Below are positions 44,930-56,830 of a stretch of 64,000 bases of DNA, in pieces. Made by a program: the position numbers and the translations under genes. The notes beneath the pieces are model-generated. The model was not told the origin of the DNA, did no database searches, and saw only the letters and a list, made by a program, of their open reading frames with translations. Each line of letters opens with the position of its first letter. Position 1 is the first letter of the stretch. The DNA is from Triglochin maritima (Eukaryota; Streptophyta; Magnoliopsida; Alismatales; Juncaginaceae), in assembly GCA_963682175.1 (NCBI GenBank), contig OY821784.1, positions 31,849,621 through 31,913,620 of the forward strand, given 5' to 3'.

Positions 44930-47574
44930 TTAAATAATTAAAATAAAAAATTTGTTATAACCAACATGTAAGTTACATATCAAAGATACATCTCGTAAAT
45001 CTCCATCTTCCAATCCCAAACTGACAATTTGTTCTATATAAGTCATTTTGTAGTAACCACATTCAGTATTTCCAACATGTCTACGGTACTACAACAATTA
45101 CAAATAAAAATATATTCACTATTATATCCAAATAATGAAATGAATAAATATTAATGCCTTCGTGGTTTTACTTTAATAATGAATAATATTACCTCCTTTC
45201 TCGACCCATCATTATATATATATATATTCATGGCTCTATCAAAATTATACAAATGGTCGAAAATTTTACTGAAATATGCAATAATGAAAAATTAGTGAAC
45301 AAATTTAAATTAATTATACTAAAAGTAACTTACAACCAAACAATATTCTTCAATGATTTCCTCGGTTTATCTGATGCTAGAGGGTCATACCAATATGCAC
45401 TATTCGTATCGCGAATTAAAACGGTCAACATCCAATGATCACCGTAAATCAATCATGTTAAATTACTTTATTAATCATTTAATACTAATATAATAAGTAA
45501 TATAAAATATAATGAAATACTTACGCCTCCCAATATGGTGCTAGATAAATTTTCTTCTCGGAATCACACATAACCTGAGCAATCTTTTGCGGTCTAGTGT
45601 CATCACTTGAATTTCCTGGATTGAAGAATATTGTGGGGCACAAATAACCAATTTTTCCCAGAAGGCAATTAATAGAGAAGCCTATTCAGAAATCAATATA
45701 CCATAATTAATATTAAAAATTGAACCTGGATGATTGTTATACACAATTTATCCAAAGCGTCAAATACAATTTCATTTTGAGATTGCTTGGATAATGGACC
45801 TTAGACCTTATGAAATTTAAAAACCATATTATTAGAACATATTTACATGTTACTATATATCAACCATTTATGAAATTATTAAAATTAAAGTTGATACTTT
45901 TGCATTCGCATTTATTTTAATCAATGAACGAAAGCATTGCAACACTCATCCGTCAGCATCGCTCACCATCAGAACTTCAGATTCAGGAATTGGTAGGACA
46001 TCATCACCACAGACATATGTATCCAAAGTCACCTACAAATTCTTGGATCCAAATTGTTCACCGTGATGCAACTTCAGTGTGTACACCTTCCCATATGCTA
46101 CGTACAAGTTGCATATCCGGATCATTTACAAAGAGTTCACATTCAGCTCAATCCTATAAATATGAAAATGAAATTATCACATGTACTACAACACAAAATG
46201 AAAAATAAATACTTATAATATGTAATTTTACATCAAGATTGCCAAGCGTGTCCTGCTCAAATCCTTCTTGTGGGAACACCTCCCTAGGTTGTATACTCGA
46301 AGCAGTATGGGGGATTGGTAAATCTGTGGAAATATCGGTGGAAACTCCAAGGTGATTATACAACCACTTCACAAAGTTTTCCAGCTGATGGATCTTCTGG
46401 TTGCATTTCACGTGATCACCTTTGTAATAGTGTTGTGAGGATGATGACCAAAATTACTAACGTAGTCCTATTCGACTACCTACACCGCGTATTCACCCAG
46501 GATGCTCCTCCTTACCCAAGGTTGTGGACAATATATCATTTCTTCCATCTGAAATAAATTCTCCTTGCGAAGCTTTCATTGAAAGTTCATCATATATGAA
46601 AATAATTTTAAAATTTATTATTAATTAATAACTACATACACAAAGCATAAAAATTAAAGTTAACTTACAATCTTGAAGGCAACTAGTCCAGACTCCTCAT
46701 TAATGTAGTTTCCTTCTGGAGTAATACGTGCTTTCTTCCACTTCTCTTCTCTAGATATCGGAGATGGAGGCGACAAATTACTTTCCTGCTCTTCACTCAT
46801 ACCCGCTTCCAGAGCTTCTTTTTTTGGGAAAGTTTTTCCATCTTCATATCTTCCTCAAGTTTGTGGTAACCACCTCTGGACAATCTATGCTAAAACTTGC
46901 TACCAGATTGTCGTTTCTTGTCCAGCTCTAGTATTTCCTGAAAAAGAAATTAATGGATTAGTTATCAAAATAAACATAATAAATTCTACGTATTAAAAAA
47001 TGAGTATATATTACCATAAATTTTGGAGAAAGTCTGGTTCTTTTGAACTCAGCCCATCACCTCAGCGAAATGAAATTGTAAATAGTACAAGGGTCACGAT
47101 CCTTATATTCCTCAAAGATGAACATGTACGTGAGCTTTGATTTAAAGTATTTCCACTGATTACCATCATATGAAATCCATTTATTCTATAATGCTTTAGT
47201 GAATTGAAAAATGAATTAGTCCTACAACAACAAAATATAAATTAGAATCAATAAGAGGGGGATTTTTAAATAAAACTAATAAACATAGACATACCATTAC
47301 ATCCTCCCAATTTTGTTCTTTTAGAGAAGAATCAATTTGTGACCACTTTTCAATACAAATATCAACCTTGGTTCTAGAGAGAGCACCCAAATAACTAGGC
47401 CAATAAATTTTATTCTCTCCGATCGGCTCTAAGACACTATCAAAGTCCAAAGGCAATGAGCCTTCACGTTTTATTTTTTTGTTGCAACTCTAACATAAGA
47501 GTTGCTCCACGTTGAGGAACCGACGTCGAGCCTTCGTTGCCAGTTTGGTAACGGTTCTTCTTGCTGGGAAACAT
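44930..47574 (-). pseudogene. CACTA TNP1-like gene with C48 (Ulp1-like) protease domain
   Basis: Multi-exon, right to left from a likely ATG at 47574 (MFPSKKNR). Exon around 47560-47290: RGATLML, then LGALSRTKVDICIEKW and LKEQNWEDV. 47190-47005: DGNQWKYFKSKLTY, then WAEFKRTRLSPKFM before a GT. 46860-46665: SREEKWKKARITPEGNYINE, the Transposase_24 (Ptta/En/Spm) signature. 46411-46215: coiled-coil-like QLENFVKWL. Protease part: PQKIAQVMCDSEKKIYLAPY near 45540-45610, DHWMLTVLI (His) and YWYDPLASDK (Asp) at 45330-45435, NTECGYYKM with the catalytic Cys codon at 45059-45061. Some stops and frameshifts occur, so it is probably dead. Plant CACTA elements with such a C48 domain are known. Confidence 0.75.
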
Positions 47575-47814
47575 TAACCTGAAAGAAGACGAAAAAGCAA
47601 TCACAACAAAACAATCATAGATTGACTACAACAACAAGTATAAGTCATTTCCACTATTAAACATTAAAAAAACATGAAAACACACGATACAAAATCATGA
47701 CAAAACCACTCAACAATCATAACATTTTCAGGTATGTTACATTTACTAATATTTGAAAGAAACTCACCATGTTGAGATAGCTAATATCCCAACAACATGG
47801 TTTTGTTTGGGTCT

Positions 47815-48500
47815 ACGAATATCATTCCACGTCAGATCAATTAAACACCGACGTGGAAAACCCCCTACCACGTTGGATTAATTAAACATCAATGTGGATG
47901 ACCTAAAATAGGCCCGAAACACAATTTTTGTATTGCATTTCCATGTATGTTTATAGCCAAATAACCGTTTTCCATACTACAACTGATTTTTCAACAACTA
48001 TTTTTTAGCAAAAAAACACTTTCAACCAACAAAAGAGTTTATAGTCAAATAACATGACATAGAAAGACTTATGTACACTTTGGTGTTGTTGGAAGGGGAG
48101 GTCGCTCAGGGAAGAGGGTTGCCGAGAAGGGGAGGTCACACGGGCAAGGGGAGAGGAATGCTCTAGTCAGGGAGGAAGGGTTAATTTGTGTTTGTTGAAT
48201 TATGGGTTGGGGGTTTTGTTGGGGTTTACGAATACCATTCCATGTCGAATAAATTAAACACCGATGTGGAAGACTCCCTGCCACGTTGGTCTCCGAAGCC
48301 AACGTGGTAGGGTATGATTTTTTTATAAAAAATAAAAAATGGACCTTTCCACGTCAGTTTATGTAATCAACGACGTGGAAGACCCCCTACCACGTCAGTC
48401 TTCAGAGACAGACCTGGTAGGGTATAAATTTTTTTTTTTTGAATAATTGACCTTCCATGTCGAATTTTACCAAACTGACGTGGTAAGGGGTCTACCATAA
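47815..48500. repeat. CACTA subterminal repeats, right end
   Basis: Many ACGTGGTAG/CTACCACGT words in both orientations (for example 47860-47900, 48230-48310, 48350-48425, 48460-48500), matching the left-end array. Confidence 0.8.
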
Positions 48501-48541
48501 CCGTTTGGTAATATCCGACATGCTAAGGGTGACATAGTAAA

Positions 48542-48558
48542 CCGATTTTCTAGTAGTG
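48542..48558 (-). repeat. CACTA terminal inverted repeat, right
   Basis: Reverse strand CACTACTAGAAAATCGG, next to the target-site copy ATT (48559-48561). Confidence 0.92.
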
Positions 48559-49080
48559 ATTGGGTCATTAAAGAAAACATGTGCAAAGGATGAATGTGCC
48601 TGAAATGAGGATGTTGTGGTGGATGTGTAGACATATGTAGATAAATCGGATTAGAAATGAAGACATCCAGGAGAGAGTAAGTGTTGCCCCAATAAAGGAG
48701 AAGCTTATACAACATAAGCTAAGATGATTTTGACATATACAAAGAAGACCTATGAAGGCACCGGTAAGAAGAGAAGTGTTCAACTTGGATGAAGACATAA
48801 AAAGAATGAGAGTCGGGCCAAGATTAACATCAGAAGAAGCGGTCCAAAGAGACTTCAAAAATTATAACATCCACAGGGATTTGGCATCAGAAGCGCGTGA
48901 AAGAAGGTTATTCACATGTATGAACCTTGAGTCTTTTATGTTCATTTCTAGTCTATCAAAACTAATTTGGGATTAAAGACTTTGTTATTGTTGTATTGTC
49001 ATGATTTAAAAGACAATCATGTTGTATAAATTTTAAAGTATGACTTTAATGTTTTTGTTGTTAAGCTTTTATGTAATAAA
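48559..49080 (+). pseudogene. RTE-type LINE, 3' portion
   Basis: Continues the LINE interrupted at 31730: WVIKENMCKGMNVPEMRML, IRNEDIQERVSVAPIKEKL, QRRPMKAPVRR, VGPRLTSEEAVQRDFKNYNI, ending with an AT-rich tail. Only one copy of ATT is needed to rejoin the two halves in frame. Confidence 0.88.
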
Positions 49081-49512
49081 CATAATTATTAACTTATTTT
49101 GACAGACTTGTACGTTATTTATTTTTCCGTACTTTTCGTTGGTTTCCTATAGGTACAAGAAACTAAGGAAAAAAATTAAGTACATTCTGGGTGGCAGAAG
49201 AAAAGCGAAGAAAAATAATTTTTTCCTTTAATGGGACAAACATGATTAAAAGTTACATTAAAAAGGAAATTGTGTTCTTTCCGTTTATTTTTCAGGTGTA
49301 AAAGCCCGCCTAAGTATTCTGTTAAGAAACTAAAACTATGTATATTTTCAGGTGTAAAAACCCGCCTAAGTATCCCTGTTAAGCAACTAAAACTATGTAT
49401 AGGTGAAGGTGTAAATAAAGAGAAACATAATGCATTTGACCATCTGTGTATGTTTGATTCATTAGGTAGAGAAAAAGGCTTTTGCATTTTTGCCGGAAGC
49501 AAGTTGCATTTG

Positions 49513-49561
<49 letters not shown>

Positions 49562-50042
49562 ATGACTACAACTATAGACTCTATAGTCCTTTTTAAAAGA
49601 TGATGTGCATTAGGTAGAGAAAAAGGCTTATTGACTGAATAAAAGATGATGTACTATGACATTTGTCTACGGTCCTTTTTAAAAGATAATTCAAGTCCTC
49701 CAAATCAAATGGGGGTATATAGTACCACTAGCCCTCGAATTGATATTATTTGCGTATATTCGATGCTAGAGAGAGGCAAAAAAGAGTACCTAAATGTATT
49801 CCTACGTGTTGAGGTAATATCCTTCATCTTTTTTTAAGTTGTAACTAGAGAAAAAAGAAAATGGAAATCATGTAGTCCTTAGGTAGGCACGCAAGTAATT
49901 TCTTATTTCTCTGCAACTTTAGATCCATATATTCTACGAGAGCACATATTGTCATATTCTCTAAGGCAATTTATGTAAAATAACACTAACAATTGAAAAT
50001 AAGGAGTTGGGGATCTCCCTCCTGGCCTCCATCTATCAAATC
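48707..50042. repeat. Duplicated segment, copy 1
   Basis: Holds the LINE tail and the sequence upstream of the HSP110-like gene. It matches 54328-55502 and, in its last 245 bp (49798-50042), 57201-57444. Inside are GTGTAAAA.CCCGCCTAAGTAT direct repeats (49298 and 49351) and a microsatellite. The gene's TATAAAA is TATCAAA here (50034-50040), and the match stops six bases later. Confidence 0.9.
49517..49559. repeat. (AT)n microsatellite
   Basis: About 21 AT repeats; the paralogous site at 55143-55163 has about 10. Confidence 0.95.
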
Positions 50043-53000
50043 TAGGGTCCCGGGACACCCACGCAGGATTTCACCCAACTTCCCATGCACATCACATGTG
50101 GCAGCCACGTAGGAATGACTAGGGTTGAATGGGATACGTTTTTTTTGGGTTTAAACATTTTGAATAAATGTAGAGTGAGTGTCTAAGGCTGCATACTGTA
50201 CTGTAATTGCTGACTTGTTGTCTTCTACCTTTTTTTTGTTTTTTGCAGGATTTGAGTTGAAGTTTACTTTTACATGGTTAATAGGTGTGGTTAGACTGGT
50301 TTATAGGTTAATATGGAAGAGAACATGATTTTAAACGGTTAAAAGGGAAAACCACCTATCAACTTTATATCTCTCCAACTTTTATAGCATAATGCATAAT
50401 ATCTTTTGCATAAAGTATCCAATTTTGAATTTATTTGAAATTCAACTAAAAGTTAAATTTTTTATACAACACTATTATATTTGTTCACCACATTTTTCCT
50501 TTTTTGTTATTTCTTGATTTAGCTATGCCTGATTCAACTTTTGGGGTTGAAATTCCTCACTGAAGGGTTTATATATTGCAGTTGGTTTGTGGGGGTAACC
50601 CTAATTGATGGACGGGATAAATTGAATTTAATAGCTAGGTAAATGTAGTTGTATTTGACAGGGTAAATCTGGCAGGGTAAACTTAATTGATTGATGAAGT
50701 ATTTTGAATTTAATAGCCGAGTAACCCTAAATAATAGACAAGGTAAGTTAAAATTCAGATAACATTTGCACTCTTTCCAAAACACTACAATATTTGGTAA
50801 CCACGTTTTATGCGGTAAGTTGAAATCCAGATAATATTTGGTCACCACTTGGTTATAGCAATGTATGATTCAACTATTATTTGGGGATGAGTGTATTCCA
50901 CGTGATGATAGGTTGCGATAAATCTAATTATAAACATGGGTAATTGGATTTAATGGGATGAGTAACTTGGAGTAAATAGAATAAATTAAAGGATGGCTCA
51001 TAGGGGTTACATTAATTGGTAGACAAGGTAAATTGAATTCAGGATTACGGTAATTTGGATTAAATAGAAGGAATTAAATTCAATTCAATTAGGATTCTCC
51101 TGCTATTGGATTCAACTTACAGAGTCTATCAATTAAGGTTACCCTGCTAGATTTACCTGCTAAATTTATCATGTTATTGACTTCAATTTACACTATCTAT
51201 CAATTAAATTTACTGAGCTATTGAATTCAACTTACCTCGTCTATCAATTAGGGTTACCCCACACGAACCAACATTTAATTCATTTTATTTACTCCAAGTT
51301 ACTCATCCTATTAAATTAGATTACCCCCTATAGAATCTAGATTTACCCCCAACCTACCATCTTTTCTACAGACTAGACATATCAACTGAAGTTACCCCCT
51401 AGATTTACTCTTTAGCATGGTCGACATATGTTCCTCCGTTACAAAATAGATATTACACACGAATGAGTCCAAATAAGTTTTAGAAGTTCTATTACCTAAA
51501 AAAGGTAACATTGCCAAACAAGTACTAGGGAAATAACACACAAATGGTTCAAAATAACAGTCACGCTGATGTTTGATTTAATAAGAGTAAGTATTGACGG
51601 ATTACATAAAATGAGGAACATATGTCGACAAGGTAAGTTGAATCCAGTAGTAGGGTAACCCTAATTTATAATCGAGGCAAGTTGAATTCAATAGCAGTGT
51701 AACTCTAATTGATCAATCCAATTGGTAGGCTGGGGTAAATGTAATTGTGAAAGGGGTAATTTGATTTAATAGGATGGGAAACTTTGAGTAAATAGAATTG
51801 ATTACATGATGACTCGTGGGCTAACCCTAATTGAAAGACAATGTACGTTAAATTCAATACCATGGTAAATTGGGATTACTCCTACAAATTTGTCACGAAC
51901 ATTTATATTTATGTATTAAGAAATATGCATCACTATAAAACTGAAATACCACTGTATAGCCGAAATAACAAAGCTTTTGTTATTTTTGTTGAAAACACCA
52001 TCATCAATAGTCGGGAATACTTCGAACATTCTCATAATAACCATGCCAATAATTGGCCTTGTAGAGTCAACGAATATGCCCATACAATTACAACAAGTGT
52101 AATGATAGGTTCGACTAATTTTCAGTTGATGTAAGGTTGCATGTATCTACAATCCTAGCCTTCTTGACATAAGTATCACATTGATCGCCCATTGTGTGGC
52201 CGACTTTCTAATTGTTGATGTTATAATTTTGGTTGAGATCGTTAAAAAGATGGACATTGAAGTTGGGATCATCTCAATACTCTTTTAAAATAGAACAGAG
52301 TTACTCACGTCAATGATTGTTGTTTAATGAACTTTCTTTAATCATTAATTGAAAATACACGGGTCAATAGTTGAGAATACTCAAGAATATGTTCATACGA
52401 TTAACATACAAAACTATTAGATACTCTTTAAGAGTTGACAAATAGCCACAAACAATAGTTGAGAATACCCACCAATGTTCTTGTATTTACCATGGTCAAC
52501 TGGTCGTATTATTAAACCACAAAAGTTGTATTAGTAATGGTATGTGTGGGTAAACTTATCGATGGTCGGGGTAAGTTGAATGGAGGAGCAGGGTATATTG
52601 GAGTACATAGTAGGTTTTTAAAATGGTTCGTGGGGGTAAACTTATCGATTGTGGGAGTAAATTGAATTCATGAGCTGGGTAAATTGGACTACATATTAGG
52701 ATTTTAATAATGGTTCCTGTGGGTAAACTTATCAATTGTCGAGGTAACTTAAATTCACGAGCATGGTAAATTGGATTAAATATAAAATATTGAATGGATT
52801 GTTATTACGCTCGAATCGTGTTTACATATTTTCCCCAACGCTTTACCTTTTACATAAAAATCGTTTAACTTACCTAATTATCAATCTACATTATTATTGT
52901 TTGTGAGGTTAGAAGGACTCCTCACATTGTGTGCAAGGTGTTAAAAAGTTTACAATTGTGTGTCGTTGCGGAAGACATCTTTAAACTGTTTGCAATGTAT

Positions 53001-54327
53001 TAAATGATGGTTTGTGGGGGTAATCCTAAATGACTCATAGGGTAACTTAATGTCATTATGAAGATAAATTGGATTACATAGTTGGGGTAAATTTAATTGG
53101 TCGACGGGGTAATTTACGTTATTACAAGGTAATTGAAGCATGTAGCTTCTTTTGTTATTACAACTCCAATCCCAGCCACCATGACAAAAAAATCCAACAA
53201 AACCTCACTCACACTTTTATCCAAACTACATAGCACATAAGTTAATAAAATTGCAATATTAATCACTCCATACTATACATCAAATACAACAAACATAACG
53301 ACCATAATCTTAACTGATGAAATGGAGAGAAAAAATACAAAAAATACAACTTTGTTGCAGTTAGACACAAAATAGAGTACAACAAAATATACTTAATGCA
53401 CAACAACTTGAGGCATGACAAAGAAAGGGAGATTGTCAAATGAAGTTTCCTTCGTACAATTCCAAACAACGAAGTAAGAACTTTATTAACTAATTGAATA
53501 CATTGGTGACTAAAAATACCCACATGTCCCATATAAAAAATGTTGTATTTTAAGAAAATAATGGACTTATATCCACAAACAATTTGTTCTCCCACAACTA
53601 AATGTGAAAATCTAAAATTATAAGACACCTTAATGAGAATACCCTATAACCTAAAATAGAAAATAGTAACCTTGTCTCCATTGTATCTTCTCTAATAATA
53701 CCTGAACATAGACAACATACAACTAAAAAACCTTACCTTTATTCAAAAATACCCCAACACACCTACAAAAATACCCCTTGCGATTCATCGGCCTCATCTT
53801 GGCAAAAACGTAGTACAACCTCCGTACTGCACTTTGAGCAAGACAAACATCAGGACTTGCCTGAGAAGCTCTTTGCACACCTCATCCTTACACAAAAGCA
53901 CCGAAAAAGGAAAAATGTTCAATAAATGGTTGAAGAAAAAGGTCTTGTAAAGGTTTCACCTTTACAAAGATTTAGGGATCAGAGTGTGACGGAAGAGGAA
54001 TCTTATGGCCTTGACGATGAGGGAAACAGAGGAGGTCGAGGAGGTGTTGAGGGCGGAGAGGAGCTCGAGGGCGGCAACAGAATGGGAAGAAGAAAGAGGG
54101 AAGAAGAAATCTTGAGGTTAGGGATGGAAGGAAGATGGAAGAAGAAATCAGATGAGAGAGAGGAAAAAGTGATGCATGCAACATTCTGCATATGTACTGT
54201 CAGCTTTATTTTTTTCATATTTTAATTTTAACTATCAATTTCAAATTTTGAAATGATGTGAGGTGGAATCCAACTCACCTTCCACGTCACCTGCGTGGGA
54301 AAGAGGGTGGGAAGGAGTGTAGGAGAC
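50043..54327. mobile_element. Possible non-autonomous DNA element filled with GGTAA-type repeats
   Basis: Insert between the two duplicated segments. Near its ends it has CCCACGCAGG (50058-50067) and the inverse CCTGCGTGGG (54290-54299), suggestive of terminal inverted repeats, but no target-site duplication was found. The interior (50590-53130) is an irregular series of copies of TAACCCTAATTGATAGAC-GGGTAAGTTGAATTCAATAG-type units in both orientations. No transposase or other gene recognised; 53260-54250 is A-rich then purine-rich and non-coding. Confidence 0.5.
50590..53130. repeat. Dispersed 45-50 bp repeat, both orientations
   Basis: Plus-orientation copies near 50597, 50716, 51005, 51650, 51825, 52560, 52630, 52725 and 53015; a minus-orientation cluster at 51100-51400 (CTATTGAATTCAACTTACC, TCTATCAATTAGGGTTACCC). 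The common core is GGTAACCCTAATTGAT, then GACGGGGTAAATTGAATTCA. Confidence 0.75.
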
Positions 54328-55502
54328 TACTTATACAACATAGGCTAAGATGATTTTGACATGTACAAAGAAGACCTATGAAGGCACCGGTAAGAAGAGA
54401 AGTGTTCAACTTGGATGAAGACATAAAAAGAATGAGAGTCGGGCCAAGATTAACATCAGAAGAAACGGTCAAAAGAGACTTAAAAATTAGAACATCCACA
54501 GGGATTTTGCATCAGAAGGGCGTGAAAGAAGGTTATTCACATGTATGAACCTTGAGTCTTTTATGTTCATTTCTAGTCTATCAAAACTAATTTGGCATTA
54601 AAGACTTTGTTATTGTTGTATTGTCATGATTTAAAAGACAATCCTGTTGTTTAAATTTTAAAGTATGACTTTAATGTTTTTGTTGTTAAACTTTTATGTA
54701 ATAAAGATAATTATTAAATTATTTTGATAGACTTGTACGTTACTTACAATTTTTCCATACTTTCTGTTGGTTTCCTATGGGTACAAGAAACTAAGGAAAA
54801 AAATTAAGTACATTCTGGGTGGCAGAAGAAAAGTGAAGAAAAATATTTTTTTCCCTTACTGGGACAAGCATGATAAAAAGTTACATTAAAAAGGAAATTG
54901 TGTTCTTTCCCTTTATTTTCTGGTGTAAAAGCCCGCCTAAGTATCCTGTTAAGCAACTAAAACTATGTATATTTTCAGGTGTAAAAACCCGCCTAAGTAT
55001 CCCTGTTAAGCAACTAAAACTATGTATAGGTGAAGGTGCAAATAAAGACAAACATAGTGCATTTGACCATCTGTGTATGTTTGATTCATTAGGTAGATAA
55101 AAAGACTTTTCATTTTTGCCGGAAGCAAGTTGCATTTGTTGAATATATATATATATATATATAAGATGACTACAACTATAGACTCTATAGTTTATTGTCT
55201 ACGGTCCTTTTAAAAGATAACTCAAGTCCTCCTAATCAAATGGGGGTATATAGTACCACTAGCCCTCGAATTGATATTATTTGCGTATATTCGATGCTAG
55301 AGAGAGGCAAAAAAGAGTACGTAAATGTATTCCTACGTGTTGAGGTAATATCCTTCATCTTGTTTTAAGCTGTAACTAGAGAAAAAAGAAAATGGAAATC
55401 CTGTAGTCCTTAGGTAGGTAAGCAAGTAATTTCTTATTTCTCTGCAACTTTAGATCCATATATTCTACGAGAGCACGTATTTTCATATTCTCGAAGGCAA
55501 TT
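54328..55502. repeat. Duplicated segment, copy 2
   Basis: Closely matches 48707-49974, including the LINE tail and a shorter AT microsatellite (55143-55163). A stretch of about 70 bp present at 49583-49650 is missing. The right end is cut by a solo LTR at 55503. Confidence 0.9.
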
Positions 55503-55999
55503 TGTTACATCCTAACCCCTTATTAATGGGTTGATTGTGTGTTTAGGTGGAGGATTAGAAGAGGTGGAGATGGAGGGCTGAGATTGATTGGGAGTTGAGG
55601 TGGTGGATGGTGGAGATTGAAGGAGTAGAAGTATAAAGGTTGGATTTCTCTCTTCTCTCTCTCATTGTTCTCTCTCTCTCACTCGTACGATCCTCTATTC
55701 CGCGCTCAACTCTCTCCCTCCCTCTCAGCTACCGTTGTGTGGTGGAGTGGATCGGCGAGGAGACGACTCAGTGGAGTGCGCGAGGATCGTGTTCATTGGT
55801 TGCTCGGTTGGATTCGCCGGAGAAGGAGGAGAAGTGCTTGTGGAGGCGACCTTCGTGAGTTCTTCAAATGCTTCTTCAAGCCTTAAGGTATGCCAAGCTT
55901 TAGTTTAATCCTCCTTTTAGCCTTTGCGAGGGTTGGAGTGGCCGACGGTAGGCCGGAAGGCTCGTCGAGAACCTTGCAGCAGCTTTTCTGCTCTGCAAC

Positions 56000-56341
56000 G
56001 GTCGACCGGCGGGTTGGCGCGGTCGACCGGTCGTAGTGTGAATCGGGCAAAAACCTTTGCACCAGTCGAACGATACTCTTCGAGTGGTCGACCGGTGGTA
56101 CGTTTTTACAAGGGAAAAAGGCTCTGGGTGTTTTCGGTCGGACGGGTCCCCTTTTGCCGGTCGACCGAAAGCACTGTTGTAGGTCGGTTGGGGGCGTTGA
56201 CCATCTAAACGGTCGACTGCTCATTGACTTCGTCCGACCGAAACTTAAGTTAACTTATTGGCCGGTCGACCGGGAGTGTGGTTTCGGTCGACCGTGTAGT
56301 GCGGATTGTTTGTGAGTTTTACTGGTGGGAATCGGTCGACC
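56000..56341. repeat. GGTCGACC palindrome field in the solo LTR
   Basis: Seven exact copies, starting at 56000, 56021, 56086, 56159, 56264, 56286 and 56334, with many near copies (GGTCGACT, GGTTGACC, GTTCGACC) extending to 56510. Confidence 0.95.
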
Positions 56342-56635
56342 GTGATTTTTAGGTCGTTCGACCGTTGGTGCTTTTTGAGCAAGGGAGAATTTCCCTGTTG
56401 GATTTCGGTCGAACGGGTCCCCTTTGCCGTTCCGGTTGGACGTTATTTCGATTTTTCTGCAGAATTGTAGGGGTGTTCGGTTGACCGTTTGGGGTCTTCC
56501 GTTCGACCGTTTGGGCACAGTTTGCATATGGATGCTTGTGTCGTGTGTGGTTGGATCCGCCTCGAGGGCAACGGGTCTCCGGCCTTGTTTGGGGCGACGG
56601 TACAGACATTGCCGGCCTGAGAGGATGGTCACGGC

Positions 56636-56830
56636 TGTGGCTCTACGGAGCGGGTGCCTTGTGTGCACGTTGTTGTGGCTCTACGGAGCGGGTGCCTTGT
56701 GTGCACGTGTGATTGTGGGGTTGGGGTGAGAGGACCCTTGAGACCCGTGGCCGATGATTTTCTGGCGGTGCCTTGTGTGCACGTGTGTTGTTGTTGCCGA
56801 TGTTTTCCGACGGTGCCTTGTGTGCACAGG
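56636..56830. repeat. Minisatellite in the solo LTR
   Basis: A 38-bp unit (TGTGGCTCTACGGAGCGGG, then TGCCTTGTGTGCACGT) starts at 56636 and 56674; its GGTGCCTTGTGTGCAC part recurs twice more near 56767 and 56812. Confidence 0.85.

Larger units (their letters stand above)
31731..48558 (-). mobile_element. CACTA (En/Spm) transposon, split by element E
   Basis: Ends CACTACTGGAAAAATGG (31731) and, inverted, CACTACTAGAAAATCGG (48558). The 3-bp target site ATT is duplicated at 31728-31730 and 48559-48561, and removing the element restores the LINE sequence and frame exactly. Without element E and its duplication it is about 8.2 kb. Two transposon genes lie on the minus strand: a TNP1/C48-protease gene (44930-47574) and TNP2 (32600-34963). 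Arrays of TACCACGTCGG / CCGACGTGGTAG words lie at both ends and also inside at 44340-44640. Confidence 0.93.

Noticed and set aside
50590..51420. Telomere-like sequence (CCCTAA words)
   Set aside because: Words are embedded in a 45-50 bp unit as AACCCTAATTGAT, never in tandem CCCTAAA runs.
51841..52134. Open frame of 97 residues with several YIY/HYK words
   Set aside because: AT-rich sequence within the repeat-bearing insert, no homology recognised, frame not supported by repeats of the same unit.
53926..54225. Basic, E/R/G-rich open frame of about 99 residues
   Set aside because: Purine-rich low-complexity DNA, open on several frames of both strands; no conserved motif.
50043..54327. Helitron
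   Set aside because: A TC start is possible but there is no CTRR end with a hairpin 10-12 bp before it, and no A|T insertion site.
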